A DNA stretch of 64,000 nt from Rhizobium sp. BK650 (lineage in GTDB: Bacteria; Pseudomonadota; Alphaproteobacteria; Rhizobiales; Rhizobiaceae): contig NZ_JACIBK010000014.1 of NCBI RefSeq assembly GCF_014195325.1, positions 62,001-126,000 of the forward strand, written 5' to 3'. Below the pieces are notes generated by a model. The model was not told where the DNA came from and made no database searches. It saw nothing but the letters and a program-made list of their open reading frames with translations. The position numbers were made by a program, and so were the translations under genes. This document shows positions 36,441 through 45,075 of this stretch, in pieces; the first letter of the stretch is position 1, and every line of letters begins with the position of its first letter.

Positions 36441-37370
36441 ATGGATCCAATCCGACTGGACAGCTTCGATGTGTTCGTTGCCATCGTGCGCTGTGGCGGC
36501 TTCCGCGCGGCAGCCCTCGAGCGAGGGATATCTTCATCGGCCTTGAGCCAAACAATGAATAATCTGGAGGAGGCTTTGGGCATCCGGCTTCTCAATCGAA
36601 CGACGAGGAGCGTGTTTCCAACGGAGGCGGGACAGCGTCTCCTTGAACGTCTGGCGCCTGCGCTTGGCGATATCAGGCTTGCTATCGCAGAGATCGACGA
36701 GTTGCGGGATAGTCCATCTGGAACCCTCAAAATCAACGCGCCGGCGCCGGCTGTCGATCATTTCCTCTGCCCGCTGGTATTCGACTTCATGGATGCTTAT
36801 TCCAAGGTGAAGATCGAGATCATCAGCGATGCGGCCGTCATCGATATCGTCGAACAGGGTTTCGACGCCGGCGTCCGGTTCGGTAAGCAACTGGCGCAGG
36901 ATATGATCGCGCTCCCGCTTGGACCCGCGCTTCGCTATGCAATCGTCGCTTCGCCGGATTATCTTGCGAGGTGCGGACAGCCGCAGACGCCGCACGAACT
37001 CGGCGACCACGACTGTGTACGGCGTCGTTTTCCGGGCGGCACGCTCGTCACCTGGCGGTTCAACGAGGGCGGCGAAGATATCGAAGTTACGCCGACGGGT
37101 CGCCTGACGGTCAGCTCTGCGCACAATGAACTGCAAGCGGCACTTGCGGGCAGAGGCATCGCTCATGTCTTCGATGACTACGCCAAGCCGTACGTCCAAA
37201 GCGGACGGCTGGTGGAGCTTTTATCCGACTGGAGCCCCATCTTGCCTCACTGGTTTCTATACTATCCCAGCCGCCGTCTTCCGAGCGCTGCCATGCGCGC
37301 CTTCCTCGACTACATGCGGAGTTACAACTGGCAGGCCAGGTCTGACGCCGTTCCTGCACGCGTCAGATAA
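36441..37370 (+). CDS. LysR-family regulator
   Basis: 309 residues. The N-terminal winged helix (FVAIVRCGGFRAAALERGISSSALSQTMNNLEE) and the substrate domain (GTLKINAPAPAVDHFLCP) match the DsdC/CrgA-like LysR group. Divergent from MBL-AKR-dioxygenase, which it probably controls; 167 bases separate the starts. Confidence 0.92.
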   Translation: MDPIRLDSFDVFVAIVRCGGFRAAALERGISSSALSQTMNNLEEALGIRLLNRTTRSVFPTEAGQRLLERLAPALGDIRLAIAEIDELRDSPSGTLKINAPAPAVDHFLCPLVFDFMDAYSKVKIEIISDAAVIDIVEQGFDAGVRFGKQLAQDMIALPLGPALRYAIVASPDYLARCGQPQTPHELGDHDCVRRRFPGGTLVTWRFNEGGEDIEVTPTGRLTVSSAHNELQAALAGRGIAHVFDDYAKPYVQSGRLVELLSDWSPILPHWFLYYPSRRLPSAAMRAFLDYMRSYNWQARSDAVPARVR

Positions 37371-37402
37371 GGAATTGCTAGCTGCGCGGATGCTCCTGGG
37401 CC

Positions 37403-37897
37403 TCATTTGACGCGCTGCCACTCGATCCTGATTTCGGTACCTTCTGGCCTGCGAAATTGTTCGGTCATGCGGTCACCCTTCACATCGAGCGTCAGGTCTT
37501 TACGTGTTCGCACGCTGCCGACCCAGTTCGGAAAAGTCGCGCCTTCGACGCGGTTGCCGCTGAATTCTCCCTTCTCATCGACGGTGTAGGTTCCGAAAAA
37601 CCCGATGCTGCGTGCCATAGCCATGCGATTCTCATCGTCTGTACCCTCGCCGCGAGCATTGGAAGCAAACCGGGGGACGTCGGCATCGGTCAGGACTTCC
37701 ACGAAATGCATGTCGGGCGTGAAGACGAGAAGACCATTGGGCTTTTCCCCATAGGCGGCGATATTTTTTCCACCGGGGTCGATCGTCGCCGACATCATCC
37801 GCCACGTGCCGACGACCTGGTTTTCAGCGGCTGCCTGCGCGAAAGCAGAAGACGAAATGCTGACGGCGAGCGCCCATATTACTGGTCGAATGAACAT
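37403..37897 (-). CDS. secreted lipocalin-like domain protein
   Basis: 164 residues from ATG 37897 with a Sec signal (cleavage after AFAQA). GTWRMMSATIDPGG and GLLVFTPDMHFVEVL match the lipocalin-like beta-barrel family (Lipocalin_5). These bind small hydrophobic molecules. It follows an SDR gene on the same strand by 51 bases. Confidence 0.75.
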   Translation of the reverse strand: MFIRPVIWALAVSISSSAFAQAAAENQVVGTWRMMSATIDPGGKNIAAYGEKPNGLLVFTPDMHFVEVLTDADVPRFASNARGEGTDDENRMAMARSIGFFGTYTVDEKGEFSGNRVEGATFPNWVGSVRTRKDLTLDVKGDRMTEQFRRPEGTEIRIEWQRVK

Positions 37898-37948
37898 GGT
37901 GTTTCCTTTCCGGTTCATGAGGTCGGTGCTTCCAGACCGCCGGTGGGT

Positions 37949-38782
37949 TCACAGGTCCTGCCTGTCGGCGGAATTCGCCACCTTCCGCTGCGCCTCGAGA
38001 GCGGACAGGCGCGCGGAAAGCGCCTGCGAGATAGAGGAATAGGCCGTGCTGCCCAGCGTCAGTCGCAGTGGTGGCGTTGCGCTCTCGGCGGCTGATATGA
38101 TTGCCGCCACGGTGCGCGCCGCATCTCCTCTGATCTCGAAGCTTCGGTCGCTGATCGCCCGGCGAACGGCGCCGGCCGGGGTTTCATCGTAGGCATCCAT
38201 CGGTGTCGCGTGGACAAGATTGGCCCCGAAATTCGTGCCGGTCGGTCCCGGCTCGGCAATGATGAAGTCGATGCCGAAGGGAGCCACTTCCTGTGCCACC
38301 GCTTCGACAAAGCCTTCGATGCCCCATTTGGTCGCGTGATAGAGGCTGAACCCCGGATATGCGATCTGCCCTCCTTCGGACGAGACCTGGACGATCCGCC
38401 CGCCGCCTTGCCTTCGAAGAAGAGGCAGTGCGGCACGGATGAGATGGATGGATCCGGTAAGGTTGGTGGCGATCTGCTGGTCGATTTGATCATTCGCGAG
38501 CTCTTCCGCAGCACCGAACAGGCCATAGCCGGCGTTGCTGACGATCACGTCGATCTGGCCGTGCCGCTGGAAGGCTCCTTCCACGGCGGCGGTAATGCTC
38601 TCCGGCTTGACCAGATCGAGCTGAACGATGTCCAGTCGCTCGCGGTATTCCTGCTCCAGCTGCGCCAGCGTTCCCGGGCGGCGAAGTGTTGCGATCACCT
38701 TGTGCCCCTGCGCGAGCAGTTGTTGCGTCATCTCCAGACCGAGCCCCGAAGAAGCGCCGGTTATGAACCATGTCTTTGGCAT
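37949..38782 (-). CDS. SDR oxidoreductase
   Basis: 277 residues. TGASSGLGLE, SNAGYG, VSSEGG and YHATKWG are the SDR motifs. Divergent from the LysR gene at 38881 with 98 bases between. Likely one transcript with the lipocalin-like protein. Confidence 0.9.
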   Translation of the reverse strand: MPKTWFITGASSGLGLEMTQQLLAQGHKVIATLRRPGTLAQLEQEYRERLDIVQLDLVKPESITAAVEGAFQRHGQIDVIVSNAGYGLFGAAEELANDQIDQQIATNLTGSIHLIRAALPLLRRQGGGRIVQVSSEGGQIAYPGFSLYHATKWGIEGFVEAVAQEVAPFGIDFIIAEPGPTGTNFGANLVHATPMDAYDETPAGAVRRAISDRSFEIRGDAARTVAAIISAAESATPPLRLTLGSTAYSSISQALSARLSALEAQRKVANSADRQDL

Positions 38783-38880
38783 GTGATTTTCCTCATCTAT
38801 TCGTCCCTCAAGATGTAGAACAGCAACATTGGTGGTATAAGATCTTCAGTTTGGTATGAGTTGGTGAGGATAATTCACGA

Positions 38881-39780
38881 ATGATGCGCCCTAGTCTGAA
38901 CGATCTCGCGGCCTTTGCGGCGGTGGCCAATCACCAGAGCTTTCGCAGAGCGGCCGACATCATGGGCGTTTCACGCTCCGCCCTTAGCCACGCGATCATA
39001 GGCCTGGAAGCAAAATTGGACGTGCGGCTCTTCAACCGAACGACACGCAGCGTGTCGCTCACTCAGGCCGGTGCACGCCTGCTCGCGCGGCTCGATCCGG
39101 TCCTTCAGGATCTCGATCAGGCGCTCGATACTCTCTCGGAGGAGCGCGGAACCCCCAGCGGCTCCCTGCGGATCAATGCCAACAAGAGCGGCGCCCGCAT
39201 TCTCCTTTCCGACGTCGTGCCGCGCTTTATGGATCTCTATCCCGACGTGGAGCTCGATCTGGTTTCGGAAGGTCGGCTCGTCGATATCGTGGAACAGGGT
39301 TTCGATGCGGGGGTACGTCTGCTGGAAGCCGTCCCGAAAGATATGGTCGCGGTGAAGTTCGGTGGCGACGTCCGTTTCATCGCCGTGGCGGCGCCCTCCT
39401 ATCTCGACGGCAGAGCAAAACCGCACACGCCCGACGATCTTCACGGGCATTGCTGTATCCGCCAGCGCCTACCGAGCGGAAAGCGCTATCGCTGGGAGTT
39501 TTCCAGACGCGGCGCCGAAGTCGCGATCGACGCGCCGGGCAATCTCACCCTCGACGACAGTGATCTTCTCGTGCAGGCGGCGGCGGACGGGCGTGGAATT
39601 GCCTATGTGCCGGAGTACTTCGCCCGGCCGTTTCTGGAGTCCGGCCAGCTCGCGACCGTCCTTGACGAATGGTGCCCGCCGATACCGGGGCTGGCGCTCT
39701 ATTACCCGCGCAGCCGCCACGTGCCGTCACCGCTACGGGCGTTCATCGATCTCCTGCGAGAGGTAGACAAGCAACGATGA
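38881..39780 (+). CDS. LysR-family regulator
   Basis: 299 residues. Helix-turn-helix AVANHQSFRRAADIMGVSRSALSHAI and effector domain GSLRINANKSGARILLSD. Closely similar in layout to the LysR proteins at 36441 and 41038; all three end with the Y-Y-P-S/R-R motif (LALYYPRSRH here). Confidence 0.92.
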   Translation: MMRPSLNDLAAFAAVANHQSFRRAADIMGVSRSALSHAIIGLEAKLDVRLFNRTTRSVSLTQAGARLLARLDPVLQDLDQALDTLSEERGTPSGSLRINANKSGARILLSDVVPRFMDLYPDVELDLVSEGRLVDIVEQGFDAGVRLLEAVPKDMVAVKFGGDVRFIAVAAPSYLDGRAKPHTPDDLHGHCCIRQRLPSGKRYRWEFSRRGAEVAIDAPGNLTLDDSDLLVQAAADGRGIAYVPEYFARPFLESGQLATVLDEWCPPIPGLALYYPRSRHVPSPLRAFIDLLREVDKQR

Positions 39781-39877
39781 CAGGGCAACGGTGAATGGCG
39801 GCTGCCCATGTCGGAGGGAAAGCCCGCGGAAACCATTGCTCTCACCCGTTTTCGCATCGCGAAGGCTCGCCGGCATG

Positions 39878-40207
39878 TCAGGGCGTCGCCGACTTGCGGC
39901 GCAATATCATACCGCCATGGTGAAGCGTGTTAGCATCGACGAAATCCCCATCGGCGGTGAAGCCTGTGTCGTCCCAGTACTCGATATGCGTTCCGCCGAC
40001 TTCGTAACGGCCCTCATAGGCTCGCTCGCGCTGGCCGCGGGCCTCGACATAGCGCCCGTTCGGCAGAAGTTCATGGCGAACACGGTTATCGTCGGTGACC
40101 CACATGCCGGCGTAGGGATGGTTCGGCTGCAAATTCGTCTCCTGTGCTTCTACGGGCTGAATCGAGAGGGTGGCCGCTGTGATGACTGCTGCAAATGGCT
40201 GTCGCAT
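39878..40207 (-). CDS. secreted Atu4866-domain protein
   Basis: 109 residues from ATG 40207 with a signal peptide (cleavage after VEAQ). The block PYAGMWVTDDNRVRHELLPNGRY and EGRYEVGGTHIEYWDDTGF matches the Agrobacterium Atu4866 domain, a small beta-barrel of unknown role. It follows the NTF2-like gene on the same strand. Confidence 0.85.
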   Translation of the reverse strand: MRQPFAAVITAATLSIQPVEAQETNLQPNHPYAGMWVTDDNRVRHELLPNGRYVEARGQRERAYEGRYEVGGTHIEYWDDTGFTADGDFVDANTLHHGGMILRRKSATP

Positions 40208-40313
40208 GGTCGGGCTCCGTAAAGCGTTAGCGTTCTCGGCTTGAGGGCGATCGCGGATGGGTGCGCGGCTATCGGTCGGCAGACGTCCTGGTCCGCCGAA
40301 CCGCAGGCGTCGG

Positions 40314-40868
40314 TCACTCGGACCGTGGAGCGTTGTTGTCGACGACCTGCTGATAGGCAACGAGGTCCAGAAATGCCTCCGCGCTGACGACGAGGCCGTT
40401 CTTCATCTTGAGTATCCAGACGAACTGGTTGCGATAAGGTGCGCCCGACGTCGTGGTCGCTCTTCCGTCGAAGCGGATGATGACCGTGTCGCCGTCGGCG
40501 AAGATGTTGTGTACCTCGGGCGCGATCGGGGTCGCGAGCCGACTGGTCAGGGGACGCGATGCCTGTTCGATGAAATCCTTTTGGTTGCGATAGGTGCCAG
40601 CGACCGGTCCGGAACCATGGATCGTCCAGATAACGTCGGGAGCGAGAAGCTCTCCGAAGACATAGGTGCCCCCGCGCCATTTTTCGAAGGCGGCTTCGAC
40701 GATAGCCTTGTTCCGTTGCTCGATTGCCGCACTTTCCGCAGATTGCACCTGCGTTCCCGCGGTGTTGGCAATAGCTGCGCCCGGCAAGGAGAGCGACAGC
40801 AATGGCAGTGTGATCAGAGCTGCTCGGCTAGCGCGGGCGACTTGGTGGTATGCCGGGAGATTGGTCAT
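40314..40868 (-). CDS. secreted NTF2/SnoaL-like protein
   Basis: 184 residues from ATG 40868 (GAAAGGACC upstream). A signal-like segment (residues 10-35) is followed by a SnoaL/NTF2 fold: NKAIVEAAFEKW, LAPDVIWTIHGSGPVAG, and DTVIIRFDGRA. The family includes ester cyclases and small isomerases. Divergent from the LysR gene at 41038. Confidence 0.82.
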   Translation of the reverse strand: MTNLPAYHQVARASRAALITLPLLSLSLPGAAIANTAGTQVQSAESAAIEQRNKAIVEAAFEKWRGGTYVFGELLAPDVIWTIHGSGPVAGTYRNQKDFIEQASRPLTSRLATPIAPEVHNIFADGDTVIIRFDGRATTTSGAPYRNQFVWILKMKNGLVVSAEAFLDLVAYQQVVDNNAPRSE

Positions 40869-41037
40869 GGTCTCGGTCCTTTCCTGGCTGCTGAAAGCTT
40901 GATGAGAGCCATCGACCGGCACTGAAGCTGCGTGAACGGTCGACAGGCCTCGTCCTAGCTCGTGTTCCAAGGTAGGCGCCTCGATGAGATCGGACAATTT
41001 GCCTAATGATGACCACTCTGGTAAATCTGTCTAACCA

Positions 41038-41928
41038 ATGGCAGTCGATCTGAATGGCATCTCCGTTTTCCTTGCTGTCGCTGAAGCGCGGAGCTTTCGC
41101 GCGGCAGCAGAGAATCTAGGCGTTACACGGCCAGCGGTCAGCCAGAGCATCCGACGCCTTGAAGATCGGCTAGGTGTCGCACTCGTGCAGCGAACGACGC
41201 GCAGCGTCAATCTCACAGAGGCTGGCGAGCAATTGTATCAGCGGCTAGCACCGGCTATTTCGGAAGTTGGAATGGCGCTCGACGCGACGGCGGATCGCGA
41301 CAGCGCACCGAGTGGACTGTTGAGGCTGGCGGTGTCATCCATTGCCGAGCAGTTCATATCCGGGCCGCTGCTGGCGCGTTTCGCGGACACCTTTCCCTCA
41401 GTTCAGATCGACGTAACCGTCACGGACGAGGAATTCGACATTGTCGCGGAAGGCTATGACGCGGGGGTACGTTTGGGCGAAGTCATCGATCAGGACATGA
41501 TTGCCGTTTCAGTCTCGGGCGACCAACGCCAGGGCGCCTTCGCCGCGCCGTCCTACATTGAACGCTTCGGAAAGCCTGAACATCCTTCGGAACTATCCGC
41601 CCATCGCTGTATCGGCTGGCGCCCCGCGCCGCATAGCGCGCCCTATCGTTGGGAATTCGGCGAAAACGGGCGCGAATTCGACGTGGCTGTCGACCCGCAG
41701 ATCACCACCAACGACATGTGGCTTATGATCCGCACGGCCTGTGCCGGCGGCGGCATCACCTTCGGTATGGAAGACACGTTCAGACCCTATGTCGGATCGG
41801 GTCAGTTGGTCCCTCTCCTTCAGGACTATTGCCCACCCTTTGCCGGCTTCTTTCTCTACTATCCCAGCCGGCGCAACCTCGCTCCCAAGCTTCGGGCGCT
41901 TGTCGACCATGTGAAGCGGTGGCGATAG
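41038..41928 (+). CDS. LysR-family regulator
   Basis: 296 residues. AVAEARSFRAAAENLGVTRPAVSQSIRRLE is the helix-turn-helix; SGLLRLAVSSIAEQFISGP begins the ligand domain. Probably controls the divergent NTF2/Atu4866 pair; 169 bases between starts. Confidence 0.92.
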   Translation: MAVDLNGISVFLAVAEARSFRAAAENLGVTRPAVSQSIRRLEDRLGVALVQRTTRSVNLTEAGEQLYQRLAPAISEVGMALDATADRDSAPSGLLRLAVSSIAEQFISGPLLARFADTFPSVQIDVTVTDEEFDIVAEGYDAGVRLGEVIDQDMIAVSVSGDQRQGAFAAPSYIERFGKPEHPSELSAHRCIGWRPAPHSAPYRWEFGENGREFDVAVDPQITTNDMWLMIRTACAGGGITFGMEDTFRPYVGSGQLVPLLQDYCPPFAGFFLYYPSRRNLAPKLRALVDHVKRWR

Positions 41929-42140
41929 CGCTCCCACGACATCGTGGTCATCACAGTCACTGCCGCGTCGGGCACTACGATGCAGAACGCCCGAGGCTGC
42001 GGCTACCTTGAAGCCGTGGCCGCATCGCGGATGGTCACCTGAATGCCCGCCTGATCGCCCGTCGCTTCCGTCCAACACGGCTGTCCAGCTTTCTGGCCCC
42101 ACCCTGAGATCACCTCATCCGAATCCGACAGTATTGAGCG

Positions 42141-42187
42141 TTGACATTCGTTCGCTACCTTGCAATTATCGTATGGTAGCGAACGAA
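42141..42187 (+). promoter_or_regulatory. marR promoter with 13-base operator dyad
   Basis: TTCGTTCGCTACC (42147-42159) is mirrored exactly by GGTAGCGAACGAA (42175-42187). A -35 TTGACA (42141-42146) and, 17 bases on, AATTAT (42164-42169) lie within the same segment, so a bound regulator would block RNA polymerase. Confidence 0.75.
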
Positions 42188-42204
42188 ATGAATAGGCGCT
42201 TTTC

Positions 42205-42654
42205 ATGGACGATCACGCGGACACCAAAGATCTTTCCGTGGGAGCGTGGACGAAGCGGTGTTACTTCGCGGGCCGGGCCCTGATGGACGAGCGCTTGCGG
42301 CCCTTCGATTTGGGATCCACGCAATGGTATGTTCTCTGGTATCTCGTCAACAACGGCCCATCCGTCCAGCGAGACCTCGGCCGCGCACTTGAACTTGAAC
42401 GCGCGACCTTGAGCGGAATTATCGCCACGCTCGTCCGCAAGGATCTGGTCGCGCAGACCGCGAATGGAGGCGATCAGCGTCAACGCCTCCTGACCCTGAC
42501 AGCCGCAGGTGAGGCCCTGTGGCGTAAAATTCCTGATCTTTCTTTCATTCACGACGCTGCGTTCGGCGGGATCGACGAGGCCGATCTGGCCACGACCATC
42601 CGTGTCCTCAAGTCAGCGACCGAACGACTGCAGACCCTGTTGCGAAAGGATTGA
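42205..42654 (+). CDS. MarR-family regulator
   Basis: 149 residues. The winged helix is typical: NNGPSVQRDLGRALELERATLSGIIATLVRKDLV followed by the wing DQRQRLLTLTAAG. The operator overlapping its promoter points to autorepression relieved by a small phenolic or similar ligand. Cotranscribed with the epimerase 4 bases downstream. Confidence 0.92.
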   Translation: MDDHADTKDLSVGAWTKRCYFAGRALMDERLRPFDLGSTQWYVLWYLVNNGPSVQRDLGRALELERATLSGIIATLVRKDLVAQTANGGDQRQRLLTLTAAGEALWRKIPDLSFIHDAAFGGIDEADLATTIRVLKSATERLQTLLRKD

Positions 42655-42658
42655 ACGA

Positions 42659-43468
42659 ATGACAGTATTGATCACCGGAGCCACCGGGCTCGTTGGCGAG
42701 CGACTTGTGCCGCGACTGCTGAAGGCCGGTTTTGCCTGCCGTGTCCTGCTCCGGGCGGGCAAGGGCTGCCCAGAAGGAATAGAAGCGATTACAGGCGATA
42801 TCCTTACCCCTTCGACCCTGACGAATGCCGTTCACGGGGTTTCCGCTATCGTGCATCTCGCCGCCGTGTTCCGCACGCAGGATACCGACCTCATCTGGAA
42901 GAGCAACCTCGACGGGACACGCAACCTGATTGCCGCCGTGAAGGCGCATGCTCCCGATGCGCGGTTCATCATGTCGAGCACCAGCCACGTCTACAACAAG
43001 GACAATCCGCATCCGGGAAGAGAAGACGACCCGGTCGACCCTCACCACGCCTATCCCGCAAGCAAGGTTGCCGCGGAGAAAGCACTGCGCGAAAGCGGGT
43101 TGAACTGGTCGATCCTTCGCTTCCCCTTCGTCTATGGCGACGGTGATGGGCATCTTCAATCTCTTCCCAAGCACGTCAGCACCTGGCATCCGGCGCAACG
43201 CATGAGCACGATCCATCATCGTGACATCGCTCACGCAATCACGCTGGGGCTCAAAGGCACTTTCGATCGGCACATCGTGAACTTGGCCGACGAGGCGCCC
43301 TCATCTATCTACGAACTCACTAGTATGGTCGGATCCAGGTTGGCGCCGAACTCCGAGCCTCTTGCAAATCCCTGGTACCTGCATGTTGATACGTCCCTCG
43401 CACACAGCCTGGGGTTTCGCCCCAGCATACGTACGGTGCACCAGGCTTGGCATGAGGGACTTTTGTGA
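42659..43468 (+). CDS. NAD-dependent epimerase/dehydratase
   Basis: 269 residues from ATG 42659. Extended SDR: GATGLVGERLV, HLAAVFR, SSTSHVY and YPASKVAAEKAL (catalytic Tyr and Lys). Shorter than sugar epimerases (about 310), so an atypical SDR acting as a reductase is possible. In operon with marR. Confidence 0.87.
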   Translation: MTVLITGATGLVGERLVPRLLKAGFACRVLLRAGKGCPEGIEAITGDILTPSTLTNAVHGVSAIVHLAAVFRTQDTDLIWKSNLDGTRNLIAAVKAHAPDARFIMSSTSHVYNKDNPHPGREDDPVDPHHAYPASKVAAEKALRESGLNWSILRFPFVYGDGDGHLQSLPKHVSTWHPAQRMSTIHHRDIAHAITLGLKGTFDRHIVNLADEAPSSIYELTSMVGSRLAPNSEPLANPWYLHVDTSLAHSLGFRPSIRTVHQAWHEGLL

Positions 43469-43570
43469 AGTCGTACCGTGAGCAAGCCTGGGCGGCTCGC
43501 GGGCTAACACCTCTGGTGGAGCGAACCGAATGTTTAAGTTCAAAAGGACGATAGCCGGCGACCGGCGTGC

Positions 43571-44065
43571 CTAATCAACGACGTTCAGCAGGACTCTTAG
43601 CGCCTCATGTTCAGGACCATTGGGCTTCAAAGCGAGGAAGGCATCGACAGACCTGTGTGTCTCGTGTCCTCCTGACGCCGGATTGGCTCGATGCAGCACA
43701 GAGCGGCCACCGTTCTTGCCGTCCCCGCATAAGAACCAACGGTCCCCGTTGGAGCTCGCAGCAAATTCGATCTGTTCTTCCGGTCCGGAGCTTTCCCCGA
43801 CAGCGCTTATCTCGTTGAGGGAATGCGCCTGCTCGCGCGAGATAGTCGCTTGATCCGCTGGCTCGCCTGCGATTTGCGTTTCGCCTGTGCTTGTCGAGGC
43901 GGGATAGTCATCCGGCGCGATCATGCCGGACCGGATCTGCTCTATGAGAGTGGTTTCCGCCAAGTGGTCTGCTCCCGCTTCGGGCTTCAGGTCGAGCGTC
44001 GCATAGTCCGCTCTTTTAAGAAGCCTGCGCAGGAGCGACTCCTTTATGTGAGTTATGTTCACCAC
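43571..44065 (-). CDS. conserved hypothetical protein
   Basis: 164 residues from GTG 44065, chosen because GGAGGG lies 6 bases upstream. Charged N-terminus (ITHIKESLLRRLLKRADYATLDLKP); a C-terminal segment with Trp, Cys and Gly (NGDRWFLCGDGKNGG) probably forms a small beta fold. No family recognised. The first codons overlap the stop of the 38-codon membrane gene upstream. Confidence 0.55.
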   Translation of the reverse strand: MVNITHIKESLLRRLLKRADYATLDLKPEAGADHLAETTLIEQIRSGMIAPDDYPASTSTGETQIAGEPADQATISREQAHSLNEISAVGESSGPEEQIEFAASSNGDRWFLCGDGKNGGRSVLHRANPASGGHETHRSVDAFLALKPNGPEHEALRVLLNVVD

Positions 44066-44175
44066 AGCCAGCCCTCCGTGATCAAAAACATGACAAAAAC
44101 AAAGCTGATCACGGTGACGGCTACTGGAGCGGCATTGGGATAGCTTGGTAGAAAATTTGTAGGAGTGGGAGTCAT
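44059..44175 (-). CDS. 38-residue single-pass membrane protein
   Basis: Starts at ATG 44175 after GGAAGGACC. The protein has a polar Pro/Thr-rich start, then a hydrophobic helix (APVAVTVISFVFVMFLITEG) and ends WLW. Its stop overlaps the GTG start of the next gene (44065), so the two are likely translated together. Function unknown. Confidence 0.6.
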   Translation of the reverse strand: MTPTPTNFLPSYPNAAPVAVTVISFVFVMFLITEGWLW

Positions 44176-44260
44176 ATCCGGTCCTTCCGGTTATGCGTCG
44201 AGACGGCATTGATCCGAGGAAAGCGGTGTTTGCCCCACCAGCTTCGGTCAACGGTTGCCA

Positions 44261-44476
44261 TCAAGCCGCTATTGCTGTCTTGCGGCGCCGCGTTGGGCGG
44301 ATCGGCTTTGGCTCGATCGGCTGGGCTTCGCGCAACTGGCGCAGACGCGCTGTTTTCCGGGTCCGGTTAGCCGTCTCCGTCTCAATGATCCGCCGCGCGA
44401 CCTCACTCGTGGTCGCGGCCTTGTCTCGTGCGGAGATCTTTTCGGACTTGAAAAATGCCTGCTTCGTCATGGTCAT
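44261..44476 (-). CDS. small basic hypothetical protein
   Basis: 71 residues, about one quarter Arg/Lys, mainly helical (SEVARRIIETETANRTRKTARLRQLREAQ). AGAAGA precedes the ATG. It may bind nucleic acid by charge alone; no family recognised. Confidence 0.6.
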   Translation of the reverse strand: MTMTKQAFFKSEKISARDKAATTSEVARRIIETETANRTRKTARLRQLREAQPIEPKPIRPTRRRKTAIAA

Positions 44477-44551
44477 GATAATCTTCTTTCGGTCTGGTGC
44501 TCGGACGCACCTAAGAAGTCGGGTTGGATCAAAGCCGTCAGAGCCCGGTCC

Positions 44552-44583
44552 AAAAGCAAAAAGGCCGGGCGCTAACCCGGCCT
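44552..44583 (-). terminator. Rho-independent terminator of cspA
   Basis: On the minus strand AGGCCGGG pairs with CCCGGCCT around a 6-base loop, followed by TTTTTGCTTTT. It lies 60 bases past the cold-shock gene stop. Confidence 0.85.
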
Positions 44584-44642
44584 CTCACAGTCACTCAGCT
44601 CTGCTGCCAGTACATCCGTGGTCAGCGCGGCGAATGAAAACT

Positions 44643-44852
44643 TTAAGCTGCCTGAAGATTTTCGGCGGAACTTTTGCCTGACTTGCGGTCCTGAACAACC
44701 TCGTAGGAGATCTTCTGGCCATCCGAGAGCGAACGCATTCCGGCGCGCTCGACAGCGGATGCATGGACGAAGACGTCCGTGCTGCCATTGTCAGGTTGGA
44801 TGAAGCCGAAGTCCTTGGTGGTGTTGAACCATTTGACGGTACCAGTAGTCAT
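44643..44852 (-). CDS. cspA: cold-shock domain protein
   Basis: 69 residues. RNP1 reads KDFGFIQP and RNP2 VFVHASAV, the single-stranded nucleic-acid binding surface of CspA proteins, which act as RNA chaperones. About 80% like the second copy at 50656. It has a long leader with two conserved hairpins (44884-45012) that recurs at 49258-49381. Confidence 0.95.
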   Translation of the reverse strand: MTTGTVKWFNTTKDFGFIQPDNGSTDVFVHASAVERAGMRSLSDGQKISYEVVQDRKSGKSSAENLQAA

Positions 44853-44883
44853 GACGATTTCCTTTCAGAACAATCGTTGTGGT

Positions 44884-45012
44884 TCCCGCGATGCCTTGCG
44901 GGTTAAGATCGATGATTTGAGAGGAAATCCGACGGGAGCCAGGCTCCAGACCAACATCACAAGCAATGGTCGATGAACGGTATGTGGGTACAAGTTCTGA
45001 TTTTGCAAGGGA
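44884..45012 (-). promoter_or_regulatory. structured cspA leader, copy A
   Basis: About 125 bases alignable with 49258-49381. On the minus strand it begins with TTGTACCCA, has a GGAGCC/GGCTCC hairpin, and ends in a CCCGC/GCGGG hairpin where copy B has CCGGC/GCCGG. Likely an untranslated mRNA leader with its promoter. Confidence 0.6.
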
Positions 45013-45075
45013 CGCGTTGAATTTAAACCCGGGTCATTCAGGGTCACAGCGTTTCTGGCTTTCGTTCACCTTTCA

